This document shows positions 51,329 to 60,525 of a stretch of 64,000 nucleotides of DNA, piece by piece (within the stretch, counting starts at the first letter, position 1; every line of letters starts with the position of its first letter). The stretch is taken from assembly GCA_024653215.1 (NCBI GenBank), contig JANLFU010000001.1:1-64000 (forward strand), written 5' to 3'. A program made the position numbers and the translations under genes. Under the pieces are notes generated by a model, which saw nothing but the letters and a program-made list of their open reading frames with translations, was not told the origin of the DNA and made no database searches. This DNA comes from Candidatus Saccharicenans sp. GTDB taxonomy: Bacteria > Acidobacteriota > Aminicenantia > Aminicenantales > Saccharicenantaceae.

Positions 51329-54300
51329 ATGCCCAGAGAAATGCCTCCCGGCCGTGAATCTTCTGACCTTCTGGCAGAATTATTGGCCGCTCTATCCTCC
51401 GCGCCCGATAAGGTTTCAACGCAACGGGCCGAGGAAATTGTCCGGGCAGCCGAAGCTCTGATCAGTTCCGGTAAGGTGGAGACCCTGGACCCGACCCTGG
51501 CCCGCACCTACCTGACCGAGACATCACGCTCCTCCTTTCTCCGCAAGCTCGGCTATCCCGGGCGCTGCCGGGACTGGGCCGAGACCTGTTTTTCATTGAT
51601 ACAGCGCTTTAACTACGGGTTGCTCGACCTGTTTGAAGACAGGGTGAAAGAAAACCCGGACCACCCTCTTTTCGTTGACCTGTCGGCGGGTCGGTCAGAC
51701 CGCTGGACCTACGCAGAAATTGCCTCCTACCTGAAATTGCTGGCCGGAACCTTCTACCTGATGTCCGGGACAGAAGAGCCACGGGTGGCTATCTTCAGCG
51801 AAAACCATCTCGATACTGCCTGCTGCGACCTGGCCTGTCTTTTCTACGACATCCTGGTCTCTCCGCTGAATTCCAATTTCAGCCTGGACAACCTTGAGCT
51901 GATTTTTAGCCGGCTCCGCTTCAACCTGGTCATCACCGATTCCCCCGAAAGGCTGAGGCTGCTGGGCTTGCTCCGGCAGAAAACCGGCCTTAACTTTGAA
52001 ATCCTGTCGACCAGTCGTTATGAAATTCCCGGTATCCGGGCCGAGCTCCTGGGCGAAAAGGTGAGAAGCATCAACCCGGGCCAGGCCGAAAACGTTCTTA
52101 ACCACAGGCGGCGTCGTCCCCTGGACGAGGTCTCGACCGTCATGTTCACCTCGGGCAGCACCGGCCAGCCCAAGGGAGTTTCTTTTTCAGGATACAACCT
52201 GGTTTCCAAACGATTCGCCAGGGCGGCCGCCCTGCCAGAAGTCGGAGAGGACGAGGTTCTCCTGGCCTTCCTGCCGCTCTACCATACCTTTGGCCGTTAC
52301 TTTGAACTGCTGGGCTCAATTTTCTGGCGGGGGACCTATGTCTTTTCCGGCAACCCATCGGCCGACACCCTGCTGAGCCTGTTTCCGAAAATCAACCCGA
52401 CCGGCCTGGTCAGCGTGCCCATCCGCTGGCTTCAGATTTATGAAAAATGCCTGGAAGAAGCGGGCCAGAGCAGCCAGGCCAGGGAACGCCAGGAAGCGGT
52501 CAGGTCGGTCATCGGCACCAGGCTGCGCTGGGGAATCTCGGCCGCCGGCTACCTGGACCCGAGGGTCTTTCATTTCTTTGAAGGCCAGGGAGTTAACCTG
52601 GTCAGCGGTTTCGGCCTGACCGAGGCCACCGGCGGACTGACCATGACCCCTCCCGGCAAGTATGTCGACAACACCCAGGGCCTGCCCCTGCCGGGAGTCG
52701 AGCTGCGGCTGAGCCCGGAAGGAGAACTCCTGGCCAGCGGTCATTACATAGCCCGCTACCTTGAGGACGTGGGTCCCGGCGACCGGATTCCATACCCCCA
52801 GAACCTGGAAACCGATTACTGGCTGAGAACCGGCGATGTCTTCCGGGTGCTTCCCAACGGCTATTACCAGATAGTTGACCGCATCAAGGACATCTACAAG
52901 AATAACCGCGGCCAGACCATCGCCCCCAGAAAGGTTGAGGACAAGTTTAAGGGAGTACCGGGCATAAAAAACGCTTTCCTGGTCGGCGATGGACGCCCGT
53001 TCAATATCCTGCTGATTGTTCCCGACAGCAACTGCCCGGAACTCAGGGAAGCCCTGGGCCGGGAGGGGGAGACCGAATATTACAAGAGGATTATAGAAGC
53101 GGCCAACCTGGACTTGGCCCCCTATGAAAGAATAATAAACTTTGCCCTGCTGGACCGGGATTTCAGCCGGGACAGGGGAGAGCTGACGGCCAAGGGCTCC
53201 TTCAACCGGAAAAACATCGTGGCCAATTATTCCGAGCTAATCGAAAGCCTTTACCGGAAGAATTACCTGGAAATAGAGACCGACAGCTTCCGGCTGAAGA
53301 TTCCTTTCTGGTTGATCCGGGACCTGGGCCTTCTGGAGAGCGACTTCAAGTTTGAGAATGGCCGGCTGGTAGACCGGAGTCGCGGGCTCTCGCTGGAAGT
53401 CTCCGCTACCGAAAAGAAAGGAAGCTACCGCCTCGGCCACCTGGTTTATGAAATTCCCGATGGCCTGATTGATTTGGGCGTGTTTGCCCGCCAGCCCTAC
53501 CTCTGGTGCGGCAACCCCAGCCTGGTTGATTTTCTGCCTGTCAAGGAAGGCTGGGATACGGTTCACCCCGGAGTTTCACTGAGAGTAAAGTTGCCGTCGG
53601 AAGAGGAAGTGTCGAAAGCGTTTCGGGCGGAGGCACCTAAGGGTGTGACCGACCTCTCGCTGCTCCGGGTTCACCGGCTGGTCACCGACCTCTATTATGG
53701 ACCGGAGGAAACGGCCCTGAAAGCCATGAACGAGGTGGAACGACTCTTTTACGAGTCGGAAAATCCGAGAATGTCGGCCCTGCTCCGGCTCAGGCTGGAA
53801 GCCCTGGCCGACCATCCGCTGGAAAAGCTCCGTTGCTGGGCTTACCGGCTGCTGATCCTTGATCCCCTGCGTCCCGACTACAGCCCGGCCCTCGGGGCCT
53901 TCGTCGAATCGGGAAAAACTTTTCTCAACGAAGAATCGATTGAACAGATTGCTTCCTCGGTCCTGGAAAGCGGCCGGTTTGAAGCTCTGCGGCGGCGGCT
54001 GGCCGGTTACCGGGCCTCTCTCCACTGGCCGGCTTCCGCGGCTACCATCGCCCAGTTCAAGCACATGTTCAAATTGCTGGGTGATTTCGCCCAGCTCCAC
54101 CCGGAGTACACGTCCAGGGTGGCGGCCGAGCTGGCCAGCTGGGCCCTGCACCGGGCAGACCCGACCCTGGCCGCTGAAGCCGAAAGGGTTCTCAAGAACC
54201 TGTATCTCGTTAACCGCTTGAAGATAAAGGTAAAATTAGCCGAAGATTTCCAGGCCAGGCTCCAGGAAAATCTGAAGCTGAGCGGCGAATTTTCGGAGAC

Positions 54301-55951
54301 AGAAAAGGCCAGGCTGACCAGGGTGCTGGCCGACCCCACTTTCCTCCTGGAAAGCATCAGGCTCGGCTACGATGATTACCGGACAAGTCCGGAGGCTATC
54401 GCTTCCGGCCAGGTCAGGGTCTCGCGGGTTTCTTCCATCTATCCCGGACTTCACCTCCGGGCCTGTGTCAATACCAGGGGCGGTGAACATTTTGACCTGA
54501 GGGTGGAAATCTCGGACCGGAAGTGGACTCCTGGAGACCAGGAAAGAATTTACTGGTACCTGCTGCTTTCGGAACATTACGAGTACCCGGGACTTCTGCC
54601 CCGGCTGGCCAGCTTCCGACCGGACCTCAGGGCCGCCAGCTTCCGTTTCCTGAGCCGGCTGAGCGTCGAGGACCGGATCAGGGATTTTGCCACCCGCTAT
54701 TACCACCTGCAACCGGCGGTCACTCCCCTGGAATGGCGGTTGCTCTACATTCAGGCCATCTCCCTTATCTACCAGGCGGTGAGCGCTTCGGGCTATAAGC
54801 TCATACCCGGCGAGGCCCTGCCCGAAAACATCACGGTTGATTCGGCCCGGCCCACCTACATCACTTTGGGTAATCTCAAGAGGTACGAGGGGAGCCGGTC
54901 ACTGGTTAAATCCATAATTGATAATTTTTATCTCAAGGTGGCGGCGGCCTACCCCTGGACTGAAAAAATGATCGACCCGAGCTGGGTGTTCGATGCCTGT
55001 TTTGAAGTCTGGGAGGAAAAGAGGGCCACCGATTTTCTCAATCGCCTCCGCGACGAGCTGCAGGCCGAGGACCTGGAAATCGAGGGCTTCGGCTCCCTGA
55101 GACTCCAGCTTGAAGCTTACCTGGCCGAGATAAAGAAAAATCCTGTCCTCCCGATTTCTGTGCTCCTGGCCATCAGGAAATACAAGGAATGGGAGATGAC
55201 CAGTTATGAAGCCGGCCCGGCCGAGAAAGAAAAGAAGGTCCTGGAACTGGCCGAGGAAATTTCACTGGACGGCCGTCCCGACTGGATCCGTTTCTATTTC
55301 TACCGGCACACCTACTTTTCTTCTTCCCCGGCCGATGTGGCCCGGGCCTTTGAAAAGCTCCTGGCCAGAATGAAGGAAAGGCCGGATAAATTGCCCGTTC
55401 AGTTTCTTGAGCTTTCCGAGCTGCAGTCCTGCCTGGAAGACAGGACTGACCTGCAGGTTTTCAGCCGCCTGGTCTTCCCCAGGAGCCATCAGCTTAAAGA
55501 AATCAGCCTCCTCAAGACCGGTGATTTGGGCCGCGAAAAGATTGTGATTAAATCAACCATTACCGACCGCCAGGGGCACAACTTTACCTTCAGGCAGAGT
55601 TATGACCCCTCGGAAATCGGCCAGCTCTACCGGTTGTTCCTGAGGGAAAACTATCCCCGGGTCATTTCCCAGGAAAACCAGAGCCTGGTGCTGGTTGATG
55701 ACGACGGTTTTCTGGTCGGGGGGATCAGCTTCAGGAACCTGTCCCACCAGGTGGTTTTCCTGGAAGGGGTGGTGGTGGCCGAGGGTTACAAGAACCGCGG
55801 GCTGGGCCGGGCCATGCTCCGGGATTTCATCGGGCGGATGGCCAGCCTCGGGGTCAAGATGGTAATGACTCACTACCTGATTCCCTTTTTCTTCATGAAG
55901 GAAGGCTTCGTGATTGACCGGCGCTGGGGAGCCCTGGTCCGGACCATCTGA
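51329..55951 (+). CDS. Giant fusion: AMP-forming acyl synthetase + large central region + GNAT acetyltransferase
   Basis: A 1540-residue protein. Residues about 85-640 are an adenylating (ANL) domain: TSGSTGQPKG at 274-283, GFGLTEATGG near 430, RTGDVF near 510, RIKDIYKNNRGQTIAPRKVED near 530 and the catalytic Lys in LTAKGSF near 628. It lacks an adjacent carrier domain. Residues about 650-1390 match no family I know; they are Leu/Arg-rich and mostly helical. Residues about 1395-1540 are a GNAT domain with the acetyl-CoA loop NRGLGRAML near residue 1490. It may activate an acid and transfer acyl groups, perhaps to Lys. The ATG lacks a clear Shine-Dalgarno. It is monocistronic, with divergent and convergent neighbours. 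Confidence 0.82.
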   Translation: MPREMPPGRESSDLLAELLAALSSAPDKVSTQRAEEIVRAAEALISSGKVETLDPTLARTYLTETSRSSFLRKLGYPGRCRDWAETCFSLIQRFNYGLLDLFEDRVKENPDHPLFVDLSAGRSDRWTYAEIASYLKLLAGTFYLMSGTEEPRVAIFSENHLDTACCDLACLFYDILVSPLNSNFSLDNLELIFSRLRFNLVITDSPERLRLLGLLRQKTGLNFEILSTSRYEIPGIRAELLGEKVRSINPGQAENVLNHRRRRPLDEVSTVMFTSGSTGQPKGVSFSGYNLVSKRFARAAALPEVGEDEVLLAFLPLYHTFGRYFELLGSIFWRGTYVFSGNPSADTLLSLFPKINPTGLVSVPIRWLQIYEKCLEEAGQSSQARERQEAVRSVIGTRLRWGISAAGYLDPRVFHFFEGQGVNLVSGFGLTEATGGLTMTPPGKYVDNTQGLPLPGVELRLSPEGELLASGHYIARYLEDVGPGDRIPYPQNLETDYWLRTGDVFRVLPNGYYQIVDRIKDIYKNNRGQTIAPRKVEDKFKGVPGIKNAFLVGDGRPFNILLIVPDSNCPELREALGREGETEYYKRIIEAANLDLAPYERIINFALLDRDFSRDRGELTAKGSFNRKNIVANYSELIESLYRKNYLEIETDSFRLKIPFWLIRDLGLLESDFKFENGRLVDRSRGLSLEVSATEKKGSYRLGHLVYEIPDGLIDLGVFARQPYLWCGNPSLVDFLPVKEGWDTVHPGVSLRVKLPSEEEVSKAFRAEAPKGVTDLSLLRVHRLVTDLYYGPEETALKAMNEVERLFYESENPRMSALLRLRLEALADHPLEKLRCWAYRLLILDPLRPDYSPALGAFVESGKTFLNEESIEQIASSVLESGRFEALRRRLAGYRASLHWPASAATIAQFKHMFKLLGDFAQLHPEYTSRVAAELASWALHRADPTLAAEAERVLKNLYLVNRLKIKVKLAEDFQARLQENLKLSGEFSETEKARLTRVLADPTFLLESIRLGYDDYRTSPEAIASGQVRVSRVSSIYPGLHLRACVNTRGGEHFDLRVEISDRKWTPGDQERIYWYLLLSEHYEYPGLLPRLASFRPDLRAASFRFLSRLSVEDRIRDFATRYYHLQPAVTPLEWRLLYIQAISLIYQAVSASGYKLIPGEALPENITVDSARPTYITLGNLKRYEGSRSLVKSIIDNFYLKVAAAYPWTEKMIDPSWVFDACFEVWEEKRATDFLNRLRDELQAEDLEIEGFGSLRLQLEAYLAEIKKNPVLPISVLLAIRKYKEWEMTSYEAGPAEKEKKVLELAEEISLDGRPDWIRFYFYRHTYFSSSPADVARAFEKLLARMKERPDKLPVQFLELSELQSCLEDRTDLQVFSRLVFPRSHQLKEISLLKTGDLGREKIVIKSTITDRQGHNFTFRQSYDPSEIGQLYRLFLRENYPRVISQENQSLVLVDDDGFLVGGISFRNLSHQVVFLEGVVVAEGYKNRGLGRAMLRDFIGRMASLGVKMVMTHYLIPFFFMKEGFVIDRRWGALVRTI

Positions 55952-56205
55952 AAAAAGAGAAAAACCAAAAGGGGGATCCACCACATATTTCTTTTTTCAT
56001 TGAATTTACATTTTCCCTACTCTTTTTCCACCAATAAAGGCTTATAATTTTGCGAGCCGACTGGATCGTTCTTACTCGAGGCTCTTCACTTTTATTTTGA
56101 GAGGACCGTGCTCAAGCCTGAGTGCATGGTTCCCGGTTTTAAGAAATTAGGTTCCTTGAGATAGGCCTTCCAGGAAATTGGGGAACGAGTATTGTGTCAC
56201 CCTTT

Positions 56206-57804
56206 TCAGTAGAGCTTATTACCGCGGCTGTCGAAGATGATGAAGGCCGGCAGGTCTCTGACCACGATTTTCCTGATGGCTTCCATCCCCAGGTCGGCAA
56301 AATCCACCAGTTCCGAGGAAACTATGTGCTCCCTGGCCACCAGGGCTGCGGCCCCGCCGATGGTTCCCAGGTAAAATCCCCGGTATTTCCGGCAGGCCTC
56401 GGCCACCTTATCGGAGCGGTTGCCCTTGGCCAGCATGACCCTGGAAGCTCCGGCTTTCATGAACTCATCCACGTAATTATCCATTCGCTGGGCCGAGGTC
56501 GGGCCGAAGCTCCCCGTCGGCAACCCCTTGGGCGTTCTGGCCGGCCCGGCATAATAGACAGGATGATTCTTAAAATAATCGGGCAGCGGCTTTCCTTCGT
56601 CGAGCATCCTCTTCAGCCTGAGATGGGCCATATCCCTGGCCACGATCAGCGTTCCGGATAGCCTGAGCCGGGTACCTACCGGATAGCGGCTGAGCTCCTC
56701 AACCAGCGAATCAATCGGCTGGTCCAGGTTTATGGCCGGGGCTTCCTCCAGTTTCAGGGCGTCAATTTTCTTCAAGAAACGAGCCGGGTTCCTGTCCAGC
56801 TCTTCTACGAAAATTCCGGAGCGATTGATTTTCGCCTTAAGGTTGCGGTCGGCGTTGCAGCTGACCCCGATGCCCACCGGCAGGGAGCCACCGTGCCTGG
56901 GCAACCTGATCACCCTGGTTTCAACGGCCAGGGCCACTCCGCCAAACTGGGCTCCGAGCCCGGTTTCCCTGGCTATCCGCAGCACCTTTTTTTCCCATTC
57001 CAGGTCCCGGTAGCCGTGGGGGAGCCCGGTCGGCCTGGTGACCAGGTTATCCAGAAAGCCGGCACTGGCCAGTTTGACCGTCTTGACGTTCATTTCCGGC
57101 GACAGACCGCCGATGACCACGGCCAGCCGGTAGGGCGGACAGGCGGCCACGCCGATGGCCTTGATTTTCTCGCGCAGGAAATCCAGCAGAGTTGGCTCAT
57201 CCCGCAGCAGTGATTTGTTTTCCTGGTAAAGGGCGGTCTTGTTGGACGAGCCCCCGCCCTTGGCCATGAAGTAAAAGCGGTATTCGCTGCCGCCGGTGCT
57301 GAAAATTTCCACCTGGGCCGGAAGGTTATTTCCGGTATTTTTTTCTTCCAGGATTGACAGCGGTGCATTCTGCGAGGCCCTGAGATTAAGGCGGGTGTAG
57401 GCCTCAAAAACGCCCCGGCTGAGATACCGGGCGTCATCGGCTCCGGTCAGGACCTTTTCTCCCTTGTAACCGATTATATTGGCCGTGCCCGTATCCTGGC
57501 AGAGGGGCAGCAGTCCTTCGGCCGAAATTACTGCGTTCTTAAGGAGCGAAGCGGCCACGAACCGGTCGTTGTCCGAGGCTTCGGGGTCGTCCAGGATGGC
57601 GGCCAGGTTTTCCAGGTGGGAAGTCCTGAAATAAAAATTGACCAGGGAGAAAGCTTCCCGGGCCAGCAGGCGCAGGGCTTCCGGCTCGACCCGCAAATAT
57701 TTTTCTCCGCGGCACCTGACTTCCTGCACGTGGTTTGAAGTCAGCTTCCTGTATTTGGTGTGTTCTTTTTGTTGCGGGAAAACCGGCGTGTACTCAAACT
57801 TCAT
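56206..57804 (-). CDS. Class I fumarase-type hydratase; candidate mesaconase
   Basis: A 532-residue iron-sulfur hydro-lyase with both the alpha and beta domains fused, as in FumA. Cluster cysteines are in PLCQDTGTAN near residue 102, VAACPPYRL near 217 and GVSCNADRN near 312; the beta domain has PTGSFGPTSAQRMD near 440. Class I fumarases often accept mesaconate. Here it is the last gene of a methylaspartate operon, so converting mesaconate to citramalate is a likely job, with fumarase or tartrate dehydratase as alternatives. AGGAACGG precedes the ATG. Confidence 0.87.
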   Translation of the reverse strand: MKFEYTPVFPQQKEHTKYRKLTSNHVQEVRCRGEKYLRVEPEALRLLAREAFSLVNFYFRTSHLENLAAILDDPEASDNDRFVAASLLKNAVISAEGLLPLCQDTGTANIIGYKGEKVLTGADDARYLSRGVFEAYTRLNLRASQNAPLSILEEKNTGNNLPAQVEIFSTGGSEYRFYFMAKGGGSSNKTALYQENKSLLRDEPTLLDFLREKIKAIGVAACPPYRLAVVIGGLSPEMNVKTVKLASAGFLDNLVTRPTGLPHGYRDLEWEKKVLRIARETGLGAQFGGVALAVETRVIRLPRHGGSLPVGIGVSCNADRNLKAKINRSGIFVEELDRNPARFLKKIDALKLEEAPAINLDQPIDSLVEELSRYPVGTRLRLSGTLIVARDMAHLRLKRMLDEGKPLPDYFKNHPVYYAGPARTPKGLPTGSFGPTSAQRMDNYVDEFMKAGASRVMLAKGNRSDKVAEACRKYRGFYLGTIGGAAALVAREHIVSSELVDFADLGMEAIRKIVVRDLPAFIIFDSRGNKLY

Positions 57805-57829
57805 GGCCGTTCCTTTCCTGAAGCGGGAA

Positions 57830-58777
57830 TCAGTCCTCTATGTCCATGTACTCGATTATATCTTCGAAGCCGGCAATGGTCTTCTGGCCGACCATGCCGA
57901 TCAGCATGAACTCGTTGGTCAGAGGGTTGAGGCGGAATTCCTTGAGCAACCGGAAATTTTCAATCTGTCCCGAGCGGTCGACATGAGTTCTGGGCCCGGT
58001 GCAGTATATCCTCATTTCGCCCACCTGGATGTTGTCTTCTCCGGCCGGGCTGATGGGAACATCGGCCCTGATAACTTCCAGCACCTTGTTTTCCAGCTCT
58101 TCCAGGTCGATGTTCGGGCGCTCCGGAAAGTTGATGACGAATCCGTGTCTTATGTCGGAATGTATCAGCGGGGTCCGGGCCTTGTAGTTATAATCCCTCT
58201 CCAGTATGGCCGTGGTGATGTCCTCGGCCGAGTGGGCCATCAAACGATACTTGATGGTCCGGTCGACTATGGTCTTGATATTCTGCGGGAAGGGCCCGAA
58301 GACCGTCGGCCTGGCCACGATTATTTCTTCTCCGATGCCGACGAGCACCTGGGCATTGCAGCCCAGGATGTCATAGATGAGGTCAAAATGTTCGACCACC
58401 ACCCGGCGCTTGTGTTCTATGGCTCGCCTGATGGCTTCCTTTATTTTGTACTTCTGGGTGAAGGCCAGCTCGTGCCGGACGTCGATGTGAAAGGTGTGGC
58501 CGGAGAAATAGTCCTCGGGTGAAAAAGAATAGATCGGGGCCCGCCGCAGGTTGACTCCCTCGTCCTCGTTGGTCAGCTCCAGGCCGGGAAAAAGGCCCTT
58601 GATGAGGGTTGACTTGCCCGAGCCCTCGTCCCCGATGATGCCGATCAGGTAGTCGGTCGGCATCAGGTAACGGCGGGCGATTTCGCTGGCCACCATGTAG
58701 AGGCGGTACCGGCCCCGCGGGGCGTAGTAGACCGCGTAGATCAGGGTATCCACGCGTGATAGCTGCCTTGGGTCCAT
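57830..58777 (-). CDS. P-loop NTPase with AlaRS second-additional-domain-like region
   Basis: A 315-residue protein. Residues 43-60 contain a Walker A loop, GDEGSGKST. The second half has GFVINFPERP near residue 210 and YCTGPRTHVDRSGQIENF near 260, which parallels the C-x-x-THV-x-x-(S/T)G-x-I part of the alanyl-tRNA synthetase editing (SAD) domain. Proteins annotated as having an alanine-tRNA synthetase second additional domain occur in methylaspartate gene sets of anaerobes; the function is not known. It may be an NTP-dependent chaperone or kinase for the mutase route. The Shine-Dalgarno is GAGGGTAAATC. It lies between DUF4387 and the fumarase gene. Confidence 0.7.
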   Translation of the reverse strand: MDPRQLSRVDTLIYAVYYAPRGRYRLYMVASEIARRYLMPTDYLIGIIGDEGSGKSTLIKGLFPGLELTNEDEGVNLRRAPIYSFSPEDYFSGHTFHIDVRHELAFTQKYKIKEAIRRAIEHKRRVVVEHFDLIYDILGCNAQVLVGIGEEIIVARPTVFGPFPQNIKTIVDRTIKYRLMAHSAEDITTAILERDYNYKARTPLIHSDIRHGFVINFPERPNIDLEELENKVLEVIRADVPISPAGEDNIQVGEMRIYCTGPRTHVDRSGQIENFRLLKEFRLNPLTNEFMLIGMVGQKTIAGFEDIIEYMDIED

Positions 58778-58793
58778 GATTTACCCTCAGTAC

Positions 58794-59135
58794 TTAAAAT
58801 TCCAGGTCAAACAGCGGGACATGCTGCTGGGCTCCGTAGATGTCGGAATCGCCCGGGGCCCCGGAAGGGATTTTTCGCTTTATGGTGACCTTGATGGCCT
58901 GGCTGGGTTCAAAGTAGACGATCTTGAGAACATCGGATTCGGGAATCCGGTACAGCCTGGCGATTTTCCGGGCGGTTATGATGTTCTTCTCCCTGAACAG
59001 GTCAAAATAACGTCTCTCTTTGAACATGATATCAAGAGTCAGCTCGAAAGGTCCAGAGTTCTTGGAGCGAATGACCCGGGCCACCTGGAGTATATTTCTC
59101 TTCTTTTTCCCTGCCGTCTTGGCTTTAGCGGTCAT
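58794..59135 (-). CDS. DUF4387 protein
   Basis: A 113-residue protein recognised as DUF4387 by ARVIRSKNSGPFELTLDI near residue 20 and the following MFKERRYFDLF and IPESDVLKI. The function is unknown; it regularly accompanies AtuA-type proteins and may be its small subunit. The ATG at 59135 has AAGGGGGAAAC upstream, 10 bases after the AtuA stop; a longer start at 59189 would overlap AtuA by 44 bases and is less likely. Confidence 0.82.
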   Translation of the reverse strand: MTAKAKTAGKKKRNILQVARVIRSKNSGPFELTLDIMFKERRYFDLFREKNIITARKIARLYRIPESDVLKIVYFEPSQAIKVTIKRKIPSGAPGDSDIYGAQQHVPLFDLEF

Positions 59136-59145
59136 GTTTCCCCCT

Positions 59146-60525
59146 TTATAGTTCTTCTGTTCTGGTTTCGAAGAAGGCCGGGTCATCAACCTGCATCAGG
59201 TGGTAGACTGAGAATTCGAAGACTTTTCCCATGGCCAGGTCCGATGGCGAGAAAGGAAAGGCCAGGTTGCCGGCCGTGGCAATCCGGCCTTCGTATCCAT
59301 AATGCAGGAGGGCCGAGCGGGTTACGGCCAGCAGGGCATCGGCCTCTTCCTGGCTTCGCCCGATGGTTTCTATGACGATGCCCAGCTCGTGGCTGGCTGT
59401 CTTCTTGACCGGCTCCAGCTCGCCCATCACCCCGTTCTTGCCATAAACGTGGAAGAAAATCCGGCCGTCTTCGGGCTTGATTTTCATGATGTCCCGGGCC
59501 CGGTCTTCAACCGCTTTGAGTATGGCATCTATTTTTGAAATCATGATGGGGTCGCGCACCCCGGCCACGCTGACCGAACGGTAACCGGTCAGCCTGACGC
59601 CTTCCAGCTTGACCCAGTACTTATCGGTGGGAACAAACCGGCTGCCACGGACCCGGACCCGTCCCCGGCCAATATCTTCAAAGGAACAGTTGCGCAGGTT
59701 GATCACTCCGCCAGGACCGGGCAGTTCGTAGGGGTCAGATTTTTCGTAGAGGGTATGGGCCGCGGCCGACTGCGGGGTAAATTTTCTTTCGGGAGAAAGC
59801 GCCTCCAGGATGAAAGAATCTTCTTCCAGGATTCCCAGGGCGCAGTCGGAACCCGAGCCCGGGGTGGCGGCAATGGCTGCGCACTCCAGAATCTTGCCGA
59901 GGTGGAGGGCCAGACCGGGGTCATAACCCCGGGCAATGGGCAGGGCGGCAAAAACGGCCGGGTCGTAAGACCGACCGGCCACCACCACCTGGCAGCCCTC
60001 ACCGAGCAGCTTGATGAACGGTTCCACCCCCATCTGGGCCACGATGTTTTCGCTCTGCTCGATGACCTCCGGTGTGAGCCGGGGGACAAAGGCCAGCGGC
60101 TTTATCCTTTTTTCTTTTAAGGCCTTTTTGACTGTTTCTTTGTCCACGTCGCCGTAGGCAATGCCCAGCTTGAAATGCAGGTTTTCTTCCCGGGCTATTT
60201 CCCTGACGATCTCCAGGCACCACTCGACGTGGGGGCGGGCACCGGAGCCCCCGGCTGTGCCGATGACCACCGGGATGTTGTTCTCGATGCCAGCCTTGAT
60301 CATCAACCGCAGGTCACGCTTGACCGCCGACCTGTTGGTGAAGGACTTGCCGGCGCCAAGGTAATAGGGACCGGGGTCGGTCGAGCCGGCATCGGCCGCA
60401 ATCAGGTCTGGCTTCAGGCTCATTCCTTTCCGGAATGAACTTTCGGGAAAGCCGTAGCCCAGGATGGCGGTGGTTGAAAGGATCTTGAAGGGCGGGAGTT
60501 TTCTGGCGGAGTTTTTCCTGGTCAT
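59146..60525 (-). CDS. AtuA family protein (DUF1446)
   Basis: A 459-residue protein of the acyclic terpene utilisation AtuA family. Characteristic segments are LIAADAGSTDPGPYYLG near residue 41, IGTAGGSGARPHVEW near 90 and VVVAGRSYDPAVFAA near 180. The biochemical activity of the family is not settled. In methylaspartate operons an AtuA-type protein with DUF4387 is common, so a role in that route (not terpene catabolism) is likely. It begins at the last base of the mal stop (TAATG). Confidence 0.85.
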   Translation of the reverse strand: MTRKNSARKLPPFKILSTTAILGYGFPESSFRKGMSLKPDLIAADAGSTDPGPYYLGAGKSFTNRSAVKRDLRLMIKAGIENNIPVVIGTAGGSGARPHVEWCLEIVREIAREENLHFKLGIAYGDVDKETVKKALKEKRIKPLAFVPRLTPEVIEQSENIVAQMGVEPFIKLLGEGCQVVVAGRSYDPAVFAALPIARGYDPGLALHLGKILECAAIAATPGSGSDCALGILEEDSFILEALSPERKFTPQSAAAHTLYEKSDPYELPGPGGVINLRNCSFEDIGRGRVRVRGSRFVPTDKYWVKLEGVRLTGYRSVSVAGVRDPIMISKIDAILKAVEDRARDIMKIKPEDGRIFFHVYGKNGVMGELEPVKKTASHELGIVIETIGRSQEEADALLAVTRSALLHYGYEGRIATAGNLAFPFSPSDLAMGKVFEFSVYHLMQVDDPAFFETRTEEL

